A stretch of DNA of 9,454 nucleotides, from the NCBI GenBank assembly GCA_947057405.1, contig CAMSEJ010000073.1:1-9454 (forward strand), written 5' to 3'. Both the position numbers and the translations under genes were made by a program. The notes under the pieces were generated by a model. That model did no database searches and had not been told where the DNA came from. It was given only the letters and a program-made list of their open reading frames with translations. Shown in pieces: positions 1-7,799 of this stretch. How positions within the stretch are numbered: the first letter of the stretch is position 1; every line of letters begins with the position of its first letter. The stretch comes from an uncultured Roseburia sp. (lineage in GTDB: Bacteria; Bacillota; Clostridia; Lachnospirales; Lachnospiraceae).

Positions 1-69
1 AATGGGATGCTTTAGAGCCCCTTAGCCCCTGAACACAGCCCCAGCCGCATACCCTGCCCTCTGCCTGAC
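1..69. repeat. Right arm of a long palindromic intergenic repeat, left part outside the window (copy LE)
   Basis: Positions 9-69 match the reverse complement of 7400-7460 at 57 of 61 positions without gaps, ending in the same CTGAC terminus. They also align without gaps to the right arm of the long copy ending at 8023, and the match to that copy (GGGATRCTTTAGAGCC) starts at about position 4. This copy is therefore probably a full-length element whose other arm lies before base 1. It sits 22 nt downstream of the stop codon of the AMMECR1 fusion gene, so it would be transcribed as part of that gene's 3' end. No T-run typical of an intrinsic terminator is visible beside it. Confidence 0.8.
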
Positions 70-91
70 GGATTTATCCTGATATTATGTT

Positions 92-1477
92 CTAAAAATG
101 CCTTACAACCTCAAATCGCTCTAACAACACATTCTCATGTTCTAAAATCCCAGCCTTTCTCTTCGCAATTGCAACCTGCTCTGCAGCCGTATCCACTCCG
201 TCCAGATTCGGAAGCAAAAGCCCCCTTCGGCTGCCGTTTGTTACAATCACTCCGTAACGTTTCACATCCAGCGCATCCTCCGAATCAATCCGTTCCGCAT
301 CCCCCAGCACATCTACGCTGAGCGACAGCCACGGAAGCTCCTCTTTAAGAACCGGGGAAAAGCGGGGATCCTCCGTTGCCGCACTGATGGCATTTTGTAT
401 AATCTCTTCCGCGACAGAAGCCTGTACGGCCCGGATTGTCCCGATACATCCGCGCAGCCCACCGTCCTTTTTAATAGATACAAAGACGCCTGCCTGCGTT
501 TCGTACAATTCTTTGGGAAGATCGTCCGGCGTGGTGATTTTTTCACCCGTCCGAATAAACGTTTCTATGGTATCCCGCGCCAGACGAACATAGCAATCCT
601 CTTTTGCGCGCTGTGCGGCCAGCCGGTCCTGCTCTTTTGCCTGATACAGGGCTTTATAATCCTTTGCGGCGTCGCTGCCCGTTACTTCATAGCCGCAGAT
701 GCCGTATCCTACGCCAAACGGCCCTTCGTAAGAATACCGCTTAGCGGTAAACGCTTTTTTATTCAAAGCTCCCGCCATCACAGTAAACGCCCGGTGGCCG
801 CACTCGCCTGCTTTCTCACAAAAGCCCTCTGAAAAATCAAACAGTTCTTCAAATGCCCCGCGTTCCATGACATCCATAATACGCCGGTCATACAAAGGCC
901 CTTCCTCGCGGTAGCCGTAAGGGCCTGACTCCAGGAGCCTGTGCGATAAATCTCCGCTTGCGATTACCACGACGCGCCGTCCCAGGGCGTCTGCCGTATC
1001 CTGCACGCACGTTCCCAGGTCATAATGCGCCGCAAGAGGCAGTCCCGACAACCCAATCCGCACCAGCTTATAATCCGTCCGGTACGCATTGACAAAAGAA
1101 AGCGGCACCATCGTTCCGTGATCAAGCCGCGGATCCCGTTCCCCCAATGTCCCTGCGGAAATGTTCCGGCTCTGCGCCATACCGCAGAGAAAATTTACAA
1201 AGTCGGTATCATATGCCGCCTGTATTGTTACCTGCGCCGCGCCAAAGCTTCCAAAATCCCCGGATGCGCCTGCACCGGGAGAAATATGGAAATAATCCGC
1301 GTAAATTACCTGGTGCGGGGAAATCAGAACGATTGTTTCCGGACCAAGCCGTGCAATGCGCTGTGCGGCCTGCCCGTAAGCGTCAATCGTCGCCTGAATG
1401 TTTCGTTCCCCGCCTTTGCCGATTTCAGGAATGATCAGGGGCGGGTGCGGCATCATAAATGCTGCTGTAATTGCCAT
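92..1477 (-). CDS. amrA: AmmeMemoRadiSam system protein A: fused LigB-like dioxygenase domain and AMMECR1 domain
   Basis: This 461-residue protein has two domains. Residues 1-270 resemble the class III extradiol dioxygenase subunit B (LigB/MEMO-like) fold. His-containing motifs in the places expected for a metal site are PHPP (His11), SPH (His55), LDHGTMVPL (His120), SGDLSHR (His179) and a Cys/His patch near 220-228. Residues 290-461 are an AMMECR1 domain, with the signature GGLRGCIGT at 339-347, then AATEDPRF at 366-373 and a GLLLPNLDG segment at 419-427. Proteins of this fused form are annotated in Clostridia as AmmeMemoRadiSam system protein A. They usually occur near a Memo-like protein and/or a radical SAM enzyme, and their chemistry is not established. 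The radical SAM partner is not in this window. The start at 1477 has AGG about 9 nt upstream. The stop is TAG. The gene lies 88 nt after the DUF4132 gene on the same strand, so read-through is possible. Family assignment is firm; the substrate is unknown. Confidence 0.9.
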   Translation of the reverse strand: MAITAAFMMPHPPLIIPEIGKGGERNIQATIDAYGQAAQRIARLGPETIVLISPHQVIYADYFHISPGAGASGDFGSFGAAQVTIQAAYDTDFVNFLCGMAQSRNISAGTLGERDPRLDHGTMVPLSFVNAYRTDYKLVRIGLSGLPLAAHYDLGTCVQDTADALGRRVVVIASGDLSHRLLESGPYGYREEGPLYDRRIMDVMERGAFEELFDFSEGFCEKAGECGHRAFTVMAGALNKKAFTAKRYSYEGPFGVGYGICGYEVTGSDAAKDYKALYQAKEQDRLAAQRAKEDCYVRLARDTIETFIRTGEKITTPDDLPKELYETQAGVFVSIKKDGGLRGCIGTIRAVQASVAEEIIQNAISAATEDPRFSPVLKEELPWLSLSVDVLGDAERIDSEDALDVKRYGVIVTNGSRRGLLLPNLDGVDTAAEQVAIAKRKAGILEHENVLLERFEVVRHF

Positions 1478-1565
1478 ATCATGCGTCCTGCCTTTCTAAA
1501 TTTTTTTGCCGTTCGCCTGTACGGTATTTATTCTGCCTTTTTTCTGCTGCAAAATGCATATTTCC

Positions 1566-4500
1566 TTACCGGATCTGCTCTAAAATACTCGGATCCTTGA
1601 TTTTGGTATCCTCCGCGAACAACAATATCTTTGACATAATTTCCGCCGTCTTCGGATCGTCGTCTACAAACGGCAGGAAGATCCTTCCTCTGTGCTGCGA
1701 ATGCACCGGAACGACAAACAGCATGGCGTTGCCCGTCTGGCGCACGGCCCCGCTTCCGAGGTGGACGGAATATTCTCCGAGTTTTCCGTCGATCATGGCA
1801 AAGTTTCCTTCCAGCCGAACGTTTTTGATCCCGAACAGTTCCAGGTTGCATTCCACAACGGCACGCCGCATTTCTATTGTCGAATGGCTGGTCTCCGGAT
1901 CGACGCCGCCGGCATGGGCTACGCTTACCGCCAAATCTACATCCCGCATGACCTCGCTGTAAATGATATCCGGAATATCCTTAAGCTTTATCGGTTTTCC
2001 GGTCTTGCGGTCTAAAAATACTACCCATTCTAAGGTCGGCGCTTCTATGTCGCTCGGTGAAAACCAGTCCGCCATGGCATAAATCCGCGCCACAATATTT
2101 TCTTTATAATAGACTTTCTGCAGGCCGTCGTCATAGTCGGCCACCCAGCGCCGCCCGCGCAGCACGCCGACTGTTTTCTGCGGCTGGATCTGGTTGCCGG
2201 AAAACAGCATCGACTCTGTTTTTTCCAGTTCCTCCGAAAGCTTTACATACAGCTCGCGGAAGACCTGCTTGAACGGCTGCTTTATCTGTTTTTCAAACAA
2301 AAGCTTCTGATATTCGCTCCACTGCCCCTTGCGGTAAAAATCAATCGGGTGGGCAATCAAAAGCTTATCTCCCGGTTTTAACGGTGTAATTGTTCCTTCT
2401 TTGTCTAAAAGGCCGTCCGGCGTCAAAAATCCAAGGCATATGCAGGCTTCCCCGGCGGCGTCTTGTTCCGGCATAAAAAGCAGTGTCTTTATCATCGGGG
2501 CAACGACGGGATTGCCGAACAGATCCCACAGCTCCCGCGCTTCAAATGCGGTCCGGTCTTCCATTGCCTGTTCTAACATCTGCCGGGTACGGCTGTACTG
2601 CTCCTTGAGCGCTTTGTGCGTTTCCTGGCAGGCAAGGATAAGCGGATCTTTTTTGAGTTTGGCGGGGACGGATTTTAAGATTTTGCCGCCTTTTTGGCAT
2701 TTGAGCGAACTCTTTCCGTTTTCATCCACCGAAACCAGGACCGATACGCCGTCCGAGCCTTTTATTTCCTGCCATGCAAAGCAGGAGGAGGACTCTTCAA
2801 TCAGCTTGCTTTCCATGCGCAGGATCAGCCGCGTAACGTCCGTAAAGCCTGCGTTTGCGCTTAAATTGCGCAGGGCGATATCCACCGCGCGGCCTTCGCT
2901 TGCCCGGCGCTGCGCGCCGAATTGCCGGCTTTCTTTTTTGTATTTCTGGATAAACTGGTAGCGGTCTAATAAATCCTTTTCCCGTTTGGTTTTGGCCGAG
3001 GGCAGCGGGAGCAGGCCAAGGCTCATCAAAAGGTCTTTGTTGCGTTTGGCGTCAATTTCGGCTTTTAAATCCTCCTTGTCCTTTTTGCCCAGCGCGGCGT
3101 CCGCGTATTTTCTCGCCCTGCCGTGGGCGGTCCCGGTGGAAGAATATTTCGCGGCGTCGTAAAGGAGTTTGAAGTTTTTCTCCCCGATTTTTTCGTAGGC
3201 TTCCAAAAACCAGTGCAGATCAAACGCCCCGTCGTGCAGTTCCTCCGGGGAAAGCGGCGTATACCGGGCAATGACAGAGGTAATGTGATCGTCAAAATAT
3301 TCGCTGGTATGCGCCATAAAATAGTAGCAGGCGCTGGCAAAGCCCGGCAGTCCGAAATATTCCTCCAGCAGCGGAATCCACTGCTCCGCATACATGGCAA
3401 GTTCGGCAAGCCGTTTTTTGGTAATGTCCGTGCCCTTTAACGCGGCGGCAAGCGTATCGGCCGTGTCCGTTTCGTCCGGCATACAGACCTTTAGCAGATG
3501 GCTTAACACGTTTCGCTTGGCCGTGGCGGAAGTATAGTAGCTGTAGCCGCGCTGCAGGGGTTCTTTGCCCAGGGCGGTTAAAATCTGGATCATATAGCCG
3601 ATGCCGTAAATGACGTTAATATTACTGATATAGTCAGAAAACGGCGTCGGCTGTTCCCCGCGTTTCAGTTCGACGGCAAGGATATTCGGTATGGTTTCGC
3701 GGTAAATTTCATGTGCCAGCTGCATGGCGGGAAGCTTGGCATATGCCGTATCAAACCGGTATTTTCCGTCGGACGGCGTAATCGCATTCAGTCCGAAAAA
3801 GCTGTTTAACGCGCCGATCCGGGCGTTTTTAGACGGGACGGCGCCCCGCTGCTCCACAATGCTGACCGGATCTAAGAGGCTGCCCAGGTCGGAGAACGTA
3901 AAAACAGCCTTGTAAAGCAGATCCTTGTCCCAGTACCCGCGCAGGTAACACTGTACATAATCCGACAGGGAAAGGTACGCGCTGTGTCTGCTCTGGTAAC
4001 GGGGAAGCTTTTCTCTGTCCCGTTGTTTCAGGTAGTGCTGCTGCAGCAAAAACCGCATGGTAAACGCAGACGTCCAGTCCGCTTCCGGCGCCAGGGAAAG
4101 CCAGCCCAGCAGGTCGGCAAAAACCGGCAGGCCGGCGGTCCGCTCGTTATGCGTTTCGATGACCCCGTTCCAGCGCTTTTCGCTGACGGTATAGAAGTCA
4201 TTGGACGTATCTATGGCGGATAAGAACGCGGCTGACCCGCAAAGCGCCCACCTTGCTTTTAAGTCTTTTGGGACATATTCGCTAAACAGCGTATCCAAAA
4301 CGGTCCGTGCCTGCGAACCGTAACGCAGCCCCTGGATCAGATTGGAAAACGGCGGCTTTTTCCTAAGGCCATGCCCGAATATCGTTTTATAAAGATCTAT
4401 GTTTTGCTCGTATTTGTTCCGCCCATAGCGGCAGGCCTGGTAAAAATGGATTTCCATTAAAAGTTCAGGGGTTTTGATGTGCTCGCGGTAAAACGTTTCC

Positions 4501-6722
4501 CATAATTCACGGAACGGATAGGCGTCTAACGGCGTTGCGTCCGGATCGTTTCCGGTATAACGGCAGCGTTTCAGATCGTCGCCCAGCAGCTCGTCCGTAT
4601 CCCACGCGGTCTTGTAAGAAAGATTGCGGTTTTTTTGAATCAGGCTGTTTAAGGCCTGCAGCACGCGGATGCATTCGTCTTCCCCATAGGTAAACAGTGT
4701 GTGGGCTTTTTTGCCGTCTGCGTCCATAGGCGGCAGAACCCACTCTTTGTTTACGTCGTAAAAACCGTAGCCCGGCGTATTTAAAATATCCTGCGCCGCG
4801 CTGTTATCCGCCGTCAGCTCTTCATATAATACCTGTTCCCTGCCCGTCTGCGGCTCAAATTCCGAAAGATACGGGGTAAGAAGGGCAAACTGCCCGTCAT
4901 TTTTTTTCATCTCCAGCGCAAGGTCAAGCGCACCCATATGGCATTCCTCCGGCTTAGCGGCAAGCAGCCTTCCGACGGATGCGGCAAGCGCTTCGGGCGG
5001 CTGTTTCTGTAAAATGGCAAGCGTCCCCTCGCGCCCTTTTTTGTATTTTAAATTCTGTTCCAGCAGACGGTAATCTTCATCGGCCAGCTTCATGTCGTCC
5101 GCCAGCATATACGCGGATTTGCAGGTATACTCCTCCGGATTGTGCATCAGATCCAGTAAAATCCTGCGCCGTACCTGCGAAGCGGGACGGTAAAGCAAAA
5201 CGCGCGCCGCAATCGAACGGTCGGAGCTGACATAGCGGCCGCCCTGCCCGATTAAGGGGATAAATGCCGCCGCTTCGTCTAACAGCGCTTCGTCCTCAAG
5301 CATCCAGGCAATCAGGCACAGGCGCAAAGCCAGATCCGACTGCGTCAGCGTCACTTCATACCACGGAAAAATACAGGGAGAAAGCACAAGCCCTTTTTTG
5401 GGAATCTGCTCCATAATGTTTTTTAAAATCCCGTATAGCTGCCTGGCTTCCTGTTTGCTGTCAAACAGTTTTTTTGCATCCATTTTACGGGGCTTTGTTA
5501 CGGCGGCGTCCTTCATATAGTAATACGAAACGTTGGTTTTTTCTTTGATCAGGCTCAAAAGATGCATACCCGCCTGATCCAGAAAACTTACCATAAAACA
5601 GGCCGCAAGCGTCAGATCATCCGGGGCTTCCTTTAATACTTCCTTAGAAACCTGAATTTTTAAGCGCTCCTCCTGCAGTGAGCGGGTAAAATAGGAAGCG
5701 GTCATTTTCTGGTTTTTCGTGCCGGATTTGGCCAAAGAAATGACGGCGTTCATGGCGTCTTTTGCGTTATAAAAGCCCAAAGCCCAGAGGGCGCAGCTGA
5801 TGGCGACAGAATCGTTTGTGGCAAGCTGCTCGTTCCGGAACGCTTCTTCCCGCAGGCAGCGTCCCATCAGGCGTACCAGCTTTTCCGAAATCCGGTCTGT
5901 ACTGTTTTCGTCAAAAATGCCAATCCACGTACTGACGGCGCGTTTCACCGAAGAATAGCGGATCAGGTTATTGTCCTCAATAACGGAAAACAGGTGCATA
6001 AAAGCCTCCGGCCGCCCCTCGTCCATTGTTTCGCAGACCGCCTGCCTTGCCCCTTCCTGCAGCCGCGCCGCAAGCAGGAATTTGCCGAGCAGTTCATAGA
6101 GCTCTTCATTTTTGCACATAACAATACCGCGGATTAACTCATGGCTTATCATAGCGGTATTGCTTTCGCCAAGCAGGATATCCCGGACGGCGTTTATGGT
6201 GCTTTCGCTGCCGCGGTCAATCTGTGCGGCAAGGATACCGGCATAAGCAAAATATTCCGTCCTGGCATGGTCGTAAAATTCCGGGGTTGTCTGTCCCGTT
6301 AAGATATCCGCAAGCGGCGCGCCGTAAAACGCGATCCTTGTGTACGCGCGAAACAGCTGGACGCTTCTTTCCACAAACGGCGCGTAGCTTTCGGAACGGA
6401 CGCTGCGGCGGTACCATCCGGCGGTCATCTGGAACCGGTTCATCTGATCCAGGGCATAATAAAATTCTTCCCGGTATTCTGCCGGGATGCAGGCGTTTAT
6501 AAGGTGTCCGTATTCGTTTTGGTACAGCTCAGACAGGGTGCGGCAGGTGCCGTTTTCAAGGAGCTCCCGCATCTTATTACAGGTCTTTTGCGGGAGGGAG
6601 TAATAGTAGGTGTCCGGGAGCAGCCCGGTTTCTGATTTGGGGACGCCGGAAGCGTTCTTTTTGGTCTGTGCAACCCAGTTTTCGCTGATTTTTCTTCGTG
6701 TTTCGTAAGTAAATTCCGTCAT
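1566..6722 (-). CDS. Giant DUF4132-family protein (1718 residues)
   Basis: This is a very large, apparently cytoplasmic protein with no signal peptide or membrane segment. Roughly the first 1290 residues are predominantly helical, with leucine- and alanine-rich repeating helices that read like HEAT/ARM-type repeats; I believe this part matches DUF5724, from memory only. Residues about 1290-1500 carry the DUF4132 hallmarks: IAHPID at 1456-1461, a following QW, and QPFKQVFREL near 1482-1491. The last 190 residues form a conserved C-terminal domain (DUF7737-like), with WVADYDD at 1526, SHSTIEMRR near 1612-1620, EYSVHLGSG near 1650-1658 and LPFVDDDPKTAEI near 1683-1695. DUF4132 relatives include E. 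coli YehI and MolR; YehI is encoded beside MoxR-type AAA and vWA-type genes, none of which is seen here. GAAGGAGG at 6731-6738, 8 nt from the ATG, fixes the start. The gene follows the 139-residue gene by 131 nt. I see no catalytic signature. The family call is confident; the function is unknown. Confidence 0.88.
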   Translation of the reverse strand: MTEFTYETRRKISENWVAQTKKNASGVPKSETGLLPDTYYYSLPQKTCNKMRELLENGTCRTLSELYQNEYGHLINACIPAEYREEFYYALDQMNRFQMTAGWYRRSVRSESYAPFVERSVQLFRAYTRIAFYGAPLADILTGQTTPEFYDHARTEYFAYAGILAAQIDRGSESTINAVRDILLGESNTAMISHELIRGIVMCKNEELYELLGKFLLAARLQEGARQAVCETMDEGRPEAFMHLFSVIEDNNLIRYSSVKRAVSTWIGIFDENSTDRISEKLVRLMGRCLREEAFRNEQLATNDSVAISCALWALGFYNAKDAMNAVISLAKSGTKNQKMTASYFTRSLQEERLKIQVSKEVLKEAPDDLTLAACFMVSFLDQAGMHLLSLIKEKTNVSYYYMKDAAVTKPRKMDAKKLFDSKQEARQLYGILKNIMEQIPKKGLVLSPCIFPWYEVTLTQSDLALRLCLIAWMLEDEALLDEAAAFIPLIGQGGRYVSSDRSIAARVLLYRPASQVRRRILLDLMHNPEEYTCKSAYMLADDMKLADEDYRLLEQNLKYKKGREGTLAILQKQPPEALAASVGRLLAAKPEECHMGALDLALEMKKNDGQFALLTPYLSEFEPQTGREQVLYEELTADNSAAQDILNTPGYGFYDVNKEWVLPPMDADGKKAHTLFTYGEDECIRVLQALNSLIQKNRNLSYKTAWDTDELLGDDLKRCRYTGNDPDATPLDAYPFRELWETFYREHIKTPELLMEIHFYQACRYGRNKYEQNIDLYKTIFGHGLRKKPPFSNLIQGLRYGSQARTVLDTLFSEYVPKDLKARWALCGSAAFLSAIDTSNDFYTVSEKRWNGVIETHNERTAGLPVFADLLGWLSLAPEADWTSAFTMRFLLQQHYLKQRDREKLPRYQSRHSAYLSLSDYVQCYLRGYWDKDLLYKAVFTFSDLGSLLDPVSIVEQRGAVPSKNARIGALNSFFGLNAITPSDGKYRFDTAYAKLPAMQLAHEIYRETIPNILAVELKRGEQPTPFSDYISNINVIYGIGYMIQILTALGKEPLQRGYSYYTSATAKRNVLSHLLKVCMPDETDTADTLAAALKGTDITKKRLAELAMYAEQWIPLLEEYFGLPGFASACYYFMAHTSEYFDDHITSVIARYTPLSPEELHDGAFDLHWFLEAYEKIGEKNFKLLYDAAKYSSTGTAHGRARKYADAALGKKDKEDLKAEIDAKRNKDLLMSLGLLPLPSAKTKREKDLLDRYQFIQKYKKESRQFGAQRRASEGRAVDIALRNLSANAGFTDVTRLILRMESKLIEESSSCFAWQEIKGSDGVSVLVSVDENGKSSLKCQKGGKILKSVPAKLKKDPLILACQETHKALKEQYSRTRQMLEQAMEDRTAFEARELWDLFGNPVVAPMIKTLLFMPEQDAAGEACICLGFLTPDGLLDKEGTITPLKPGDKLLIAHPIDFYRKGQWSEYQKLLFEKQIKQPFKQVFRELYVKLSEELEKTESMLFSGNQIQPQKTVGVLRGRRWVADYDDGLQKVYYKENIVARIYAMADWFSPSDIEAPTLEWVVFLDRKTGKPIKLKDIPDIIYSEVMRDVDLAVSVAHAGGVDPETSHSTIEMRRAVVECNLELFGIKNVRLEGNFAMIDGKLGEYSVHLGSGAVRQTGNAMLFVVPVHSQHRGRIFLPFVDDDPKTAEIMSKILLFAEDTKIKDPSILEQIR

Positions 6723-6730
6723 GTTAGTTT

Positions 6731-6738
6731 CCTCCTTC
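6731..6738 (-). promoter_or_regulatory. Ribosome binding site of the DUF4132 gene
   Basis: The minus strand reads GAAGGAGG, a near-perfect anti-Shine-Dalgarno complement, 8 nt before the ATG at 6722. It supports independent strong translation of the giant protein and this start codon. Confidence 0.8.
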
Positions 6739-6853
6739 TATGTATCAGTGTATGTATATAAATGTATGAATCTAAATATCAGGACGTGTCTGAATCAATA
6801 TATCTGGATAAAATTCCCGGGTTGATGCAGCAGAATCCGTCTGTATATAGGAT

Positions 6854-7273
6854 TTACCATCCGGAAAGCATAGTCAGGCGAATAAAGGTAAAGACAATAT
6901 CATTTGCCTGGGGAATCTCATCATTTAAAGCAGTCAGTTCCGTTTCACCGGCAAAAATGCGGTAGATGCCGTCTTCAAAGCACTGGATGGCGTTTTGAAT
7001 AGCAGCAGATTCATCCGCGTCTTCGCCGTTCCTTAATCCAAAGGCGATTTTGCCGCGTTCTGCCTGACCTGCAATTTCTTCCCGGGTCAGATAGGGAAGC
7101 AGCTGGCCTTCGTCTTTTCTGGCGTTATAGTCTTTTACGCCAAGCGCGGTTAAGGCCGTGATCAGATCCCGCGTCGTCTGCGGCCGGGATTCCAGTATAA
7201 ACGGAACGGGAGCAAGGGAATTTGCACGCTGTTTTCCGAGTTTTTTCATTCTTACCTGTATGGTGTAGGACAT
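6854..7273 (-). CDS. Conserved hypothetical protein, possible beta-grasp-like partner of the DUF4132 protein
   Basis: The protein has 139 residues, no signal peptide and no membrane segment. I do not recognise a named family, but similar small proteins, as I recall, lie directly upstream of DUF4132 genes in Lachnospiraceae. The predicted pattern is strand YTIQVRMKKL (3-12), strand VPFILES (23-29), helix TTRDLITALTALGVKDYNAR (33-52), an acidic and helical insertion (about 55-100), strand GIYRIFAGETEL (102-113), a turn with LNDEI, and strand DIVFTFIRLTML (125-136), ending SGW. A beta-beta-alpha-(insert)-beta-beta order with a final strand is what a ubiquitin-like beta-grasp fold would show; this is inference from pattern, not a demonstrated homology. 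The ATG at 7273 has AAAGGAGG 6 nt upstream. It is the first gene of the probable operon, and R1, a palindromic repeat, lies about 125 nt upstream. An adaptor or regulator role for the giant protein is the simplest guess. Confidence 0.75.
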   Translation of the reverse strand: MSYTIQVRMKKLGKQRANSLAPVPFILESRPQTTRDLITALTALGVKDYNARKDEGQLLPYLTREEIAGQAERGKIAFGLRNGEDADESAAIQNAIQCFEDGIYRIFAGETELTALNDEIPQANDIVFTFIRLTMLSGW

Positions 7274-7279
7274 GGGAAA

Positions 7280-7287
7280 CCTCCTTT
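7280..7287 (-). promoter_or_regulatory. Ribosome binding site of the 139-residue gene
   Basis: The minus strand reads AAAGGAGG with a 6-nt gap to the ATG at 7273. This is an optimal Firmicute site and decides the start. Confidence 0.8.
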
Positions 7288-7372
7288 TTTAATCTTTTTT
7301 TATTGTTTATATTTTACAGTATCAGAGGAGATTTGGGTAGATAGGTTTGTGAATTTTTTTGTATTCTTTGGT

Positions 7373-7381
7373 ATCATATCA
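7373..7381 (-). promoter_or_regulatory. Possible extended -10 promoter for the operon
   Basis: On the minus strand the sequence is TGATATGAT, that is TG-N followed by TATGAT, which matches TATAAT at five of six positions. No -35 box is recognisable 17 nt upstream, which an extended -10 can tolerate. It would give a 5' leader of roughly 90 nt before the 139-residue gene. It lies within 20-30 nt of the outer edge of palindrome R1. The call is a pattern match only. Confidence 0.3.
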
Positions 7382-7385
7382 GTGG

Positions 7386-7530
7386 GTGGCAAAGCGGCCG
7401 TCAGTCAGAGGGCAGGGTATGCGTCCGGGTCTGTGTTCAGGGGCTAAGGGGCTCTAAAGCCCCTAACCTCCGTCACAAGGCTAAAGCCGCATACCCTGCC
7501 CTCTGACTGACTACGGTTTTGGCTGGCCTA
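7386..7530. repeat. Palindromic intergenic repeat, short copy (R1)
   Basis: The core, 7400-7511, is one palindrome. Its outer 24 nt (7400-7423 and 7488-7511) are perfect inverted repeats starting GTCAGTCAGAGGG. The exact centre is a 7-bp stem AGGGGCT/AGCCCCT (7447-7453 and 7458-7464) around the 4-nt loop CTAA. Pairing between the outer and central stems is imperfect. Its left arm matches copy LE at 57 of 61 positions. Flanking motifs TGGCAAAG on the left (7387-7394) and GGTTTTGGC on the right are shared with copy R2, so the element probably extends to about 7386-7530. It has no coding capacity. It behaves like a MITE or other small palindromic interspersed repeat. Confidence 0.82.
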
Positions 7531-7799
7531 CGGAGAGGGCATTATCTGTACGGGATGGTATGTTGCAGGGAGGCGTATGACTTTTTCTTGTGGCAAAAAA
7601 AAATCAGTGTTTTTTTAAAATGGGAACATTTTTATAAAGGATTGTGATATACTGAATTTGGTTACAGGGTATTTTATAATTCTTAGTACTACAGCGAACG
7701 ATATATCTATAAATCATTCCGGTAGAATGCCGACACAAAAAATTGTGGTAAAGGGCTGCACCCATTCGGAAGATTTGGGAAGCGGAAGCCACCTATCGT
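7531..7799. other. AT-rich intergenic stretch between the two palindromes, no supported gene
   Basis: About 270 nt with no convincing coding sequence. It contains an A9/T7 inverted tract (7595-7616), an isolated extended -10-like sequence TGATATACT on the plus strand (7645-7653), and a 5-bp stem CATTC/GAATG around CGGTA (7715-7729). A 62-residue minus-strand reading frame (7604-7792) lacks a ribosome binding site and has no recognisable features, so it is not called as a gene. The base composition is more AT-rich than the flanking operon. Confidence 0.6.

Noticed and set aside
395..832. 145-residue plus-strand reading frame inside amrA
   Set aside because: Antisense shadow of a well-supported gene; no domain or ribosome binding site.
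1478..1565. Stem CCGT/ACGG next to a run of T between the DUF4132 and amrA genes, considered as a terminator
   Set aside because: The stem is only 4 bp, and on the minus strand, where transcription runs, it is followed by A's rather than T's.
7577..7618. 13-codon reading frame on the plus strand with GGGAGG just upstream, leader-peptide-like
   Set aside because: It is mostly the A/T tract translated, has no gene immediately downstream to attenuate, and the ribosome binding site match could be chance.
7604..7792. 62-residue minus-strand reading frame between the palindromes
   Set aside because: No ribosome binding site, no recognisable domain, and it lies in AT-rich sequence where such frames arise by chance.
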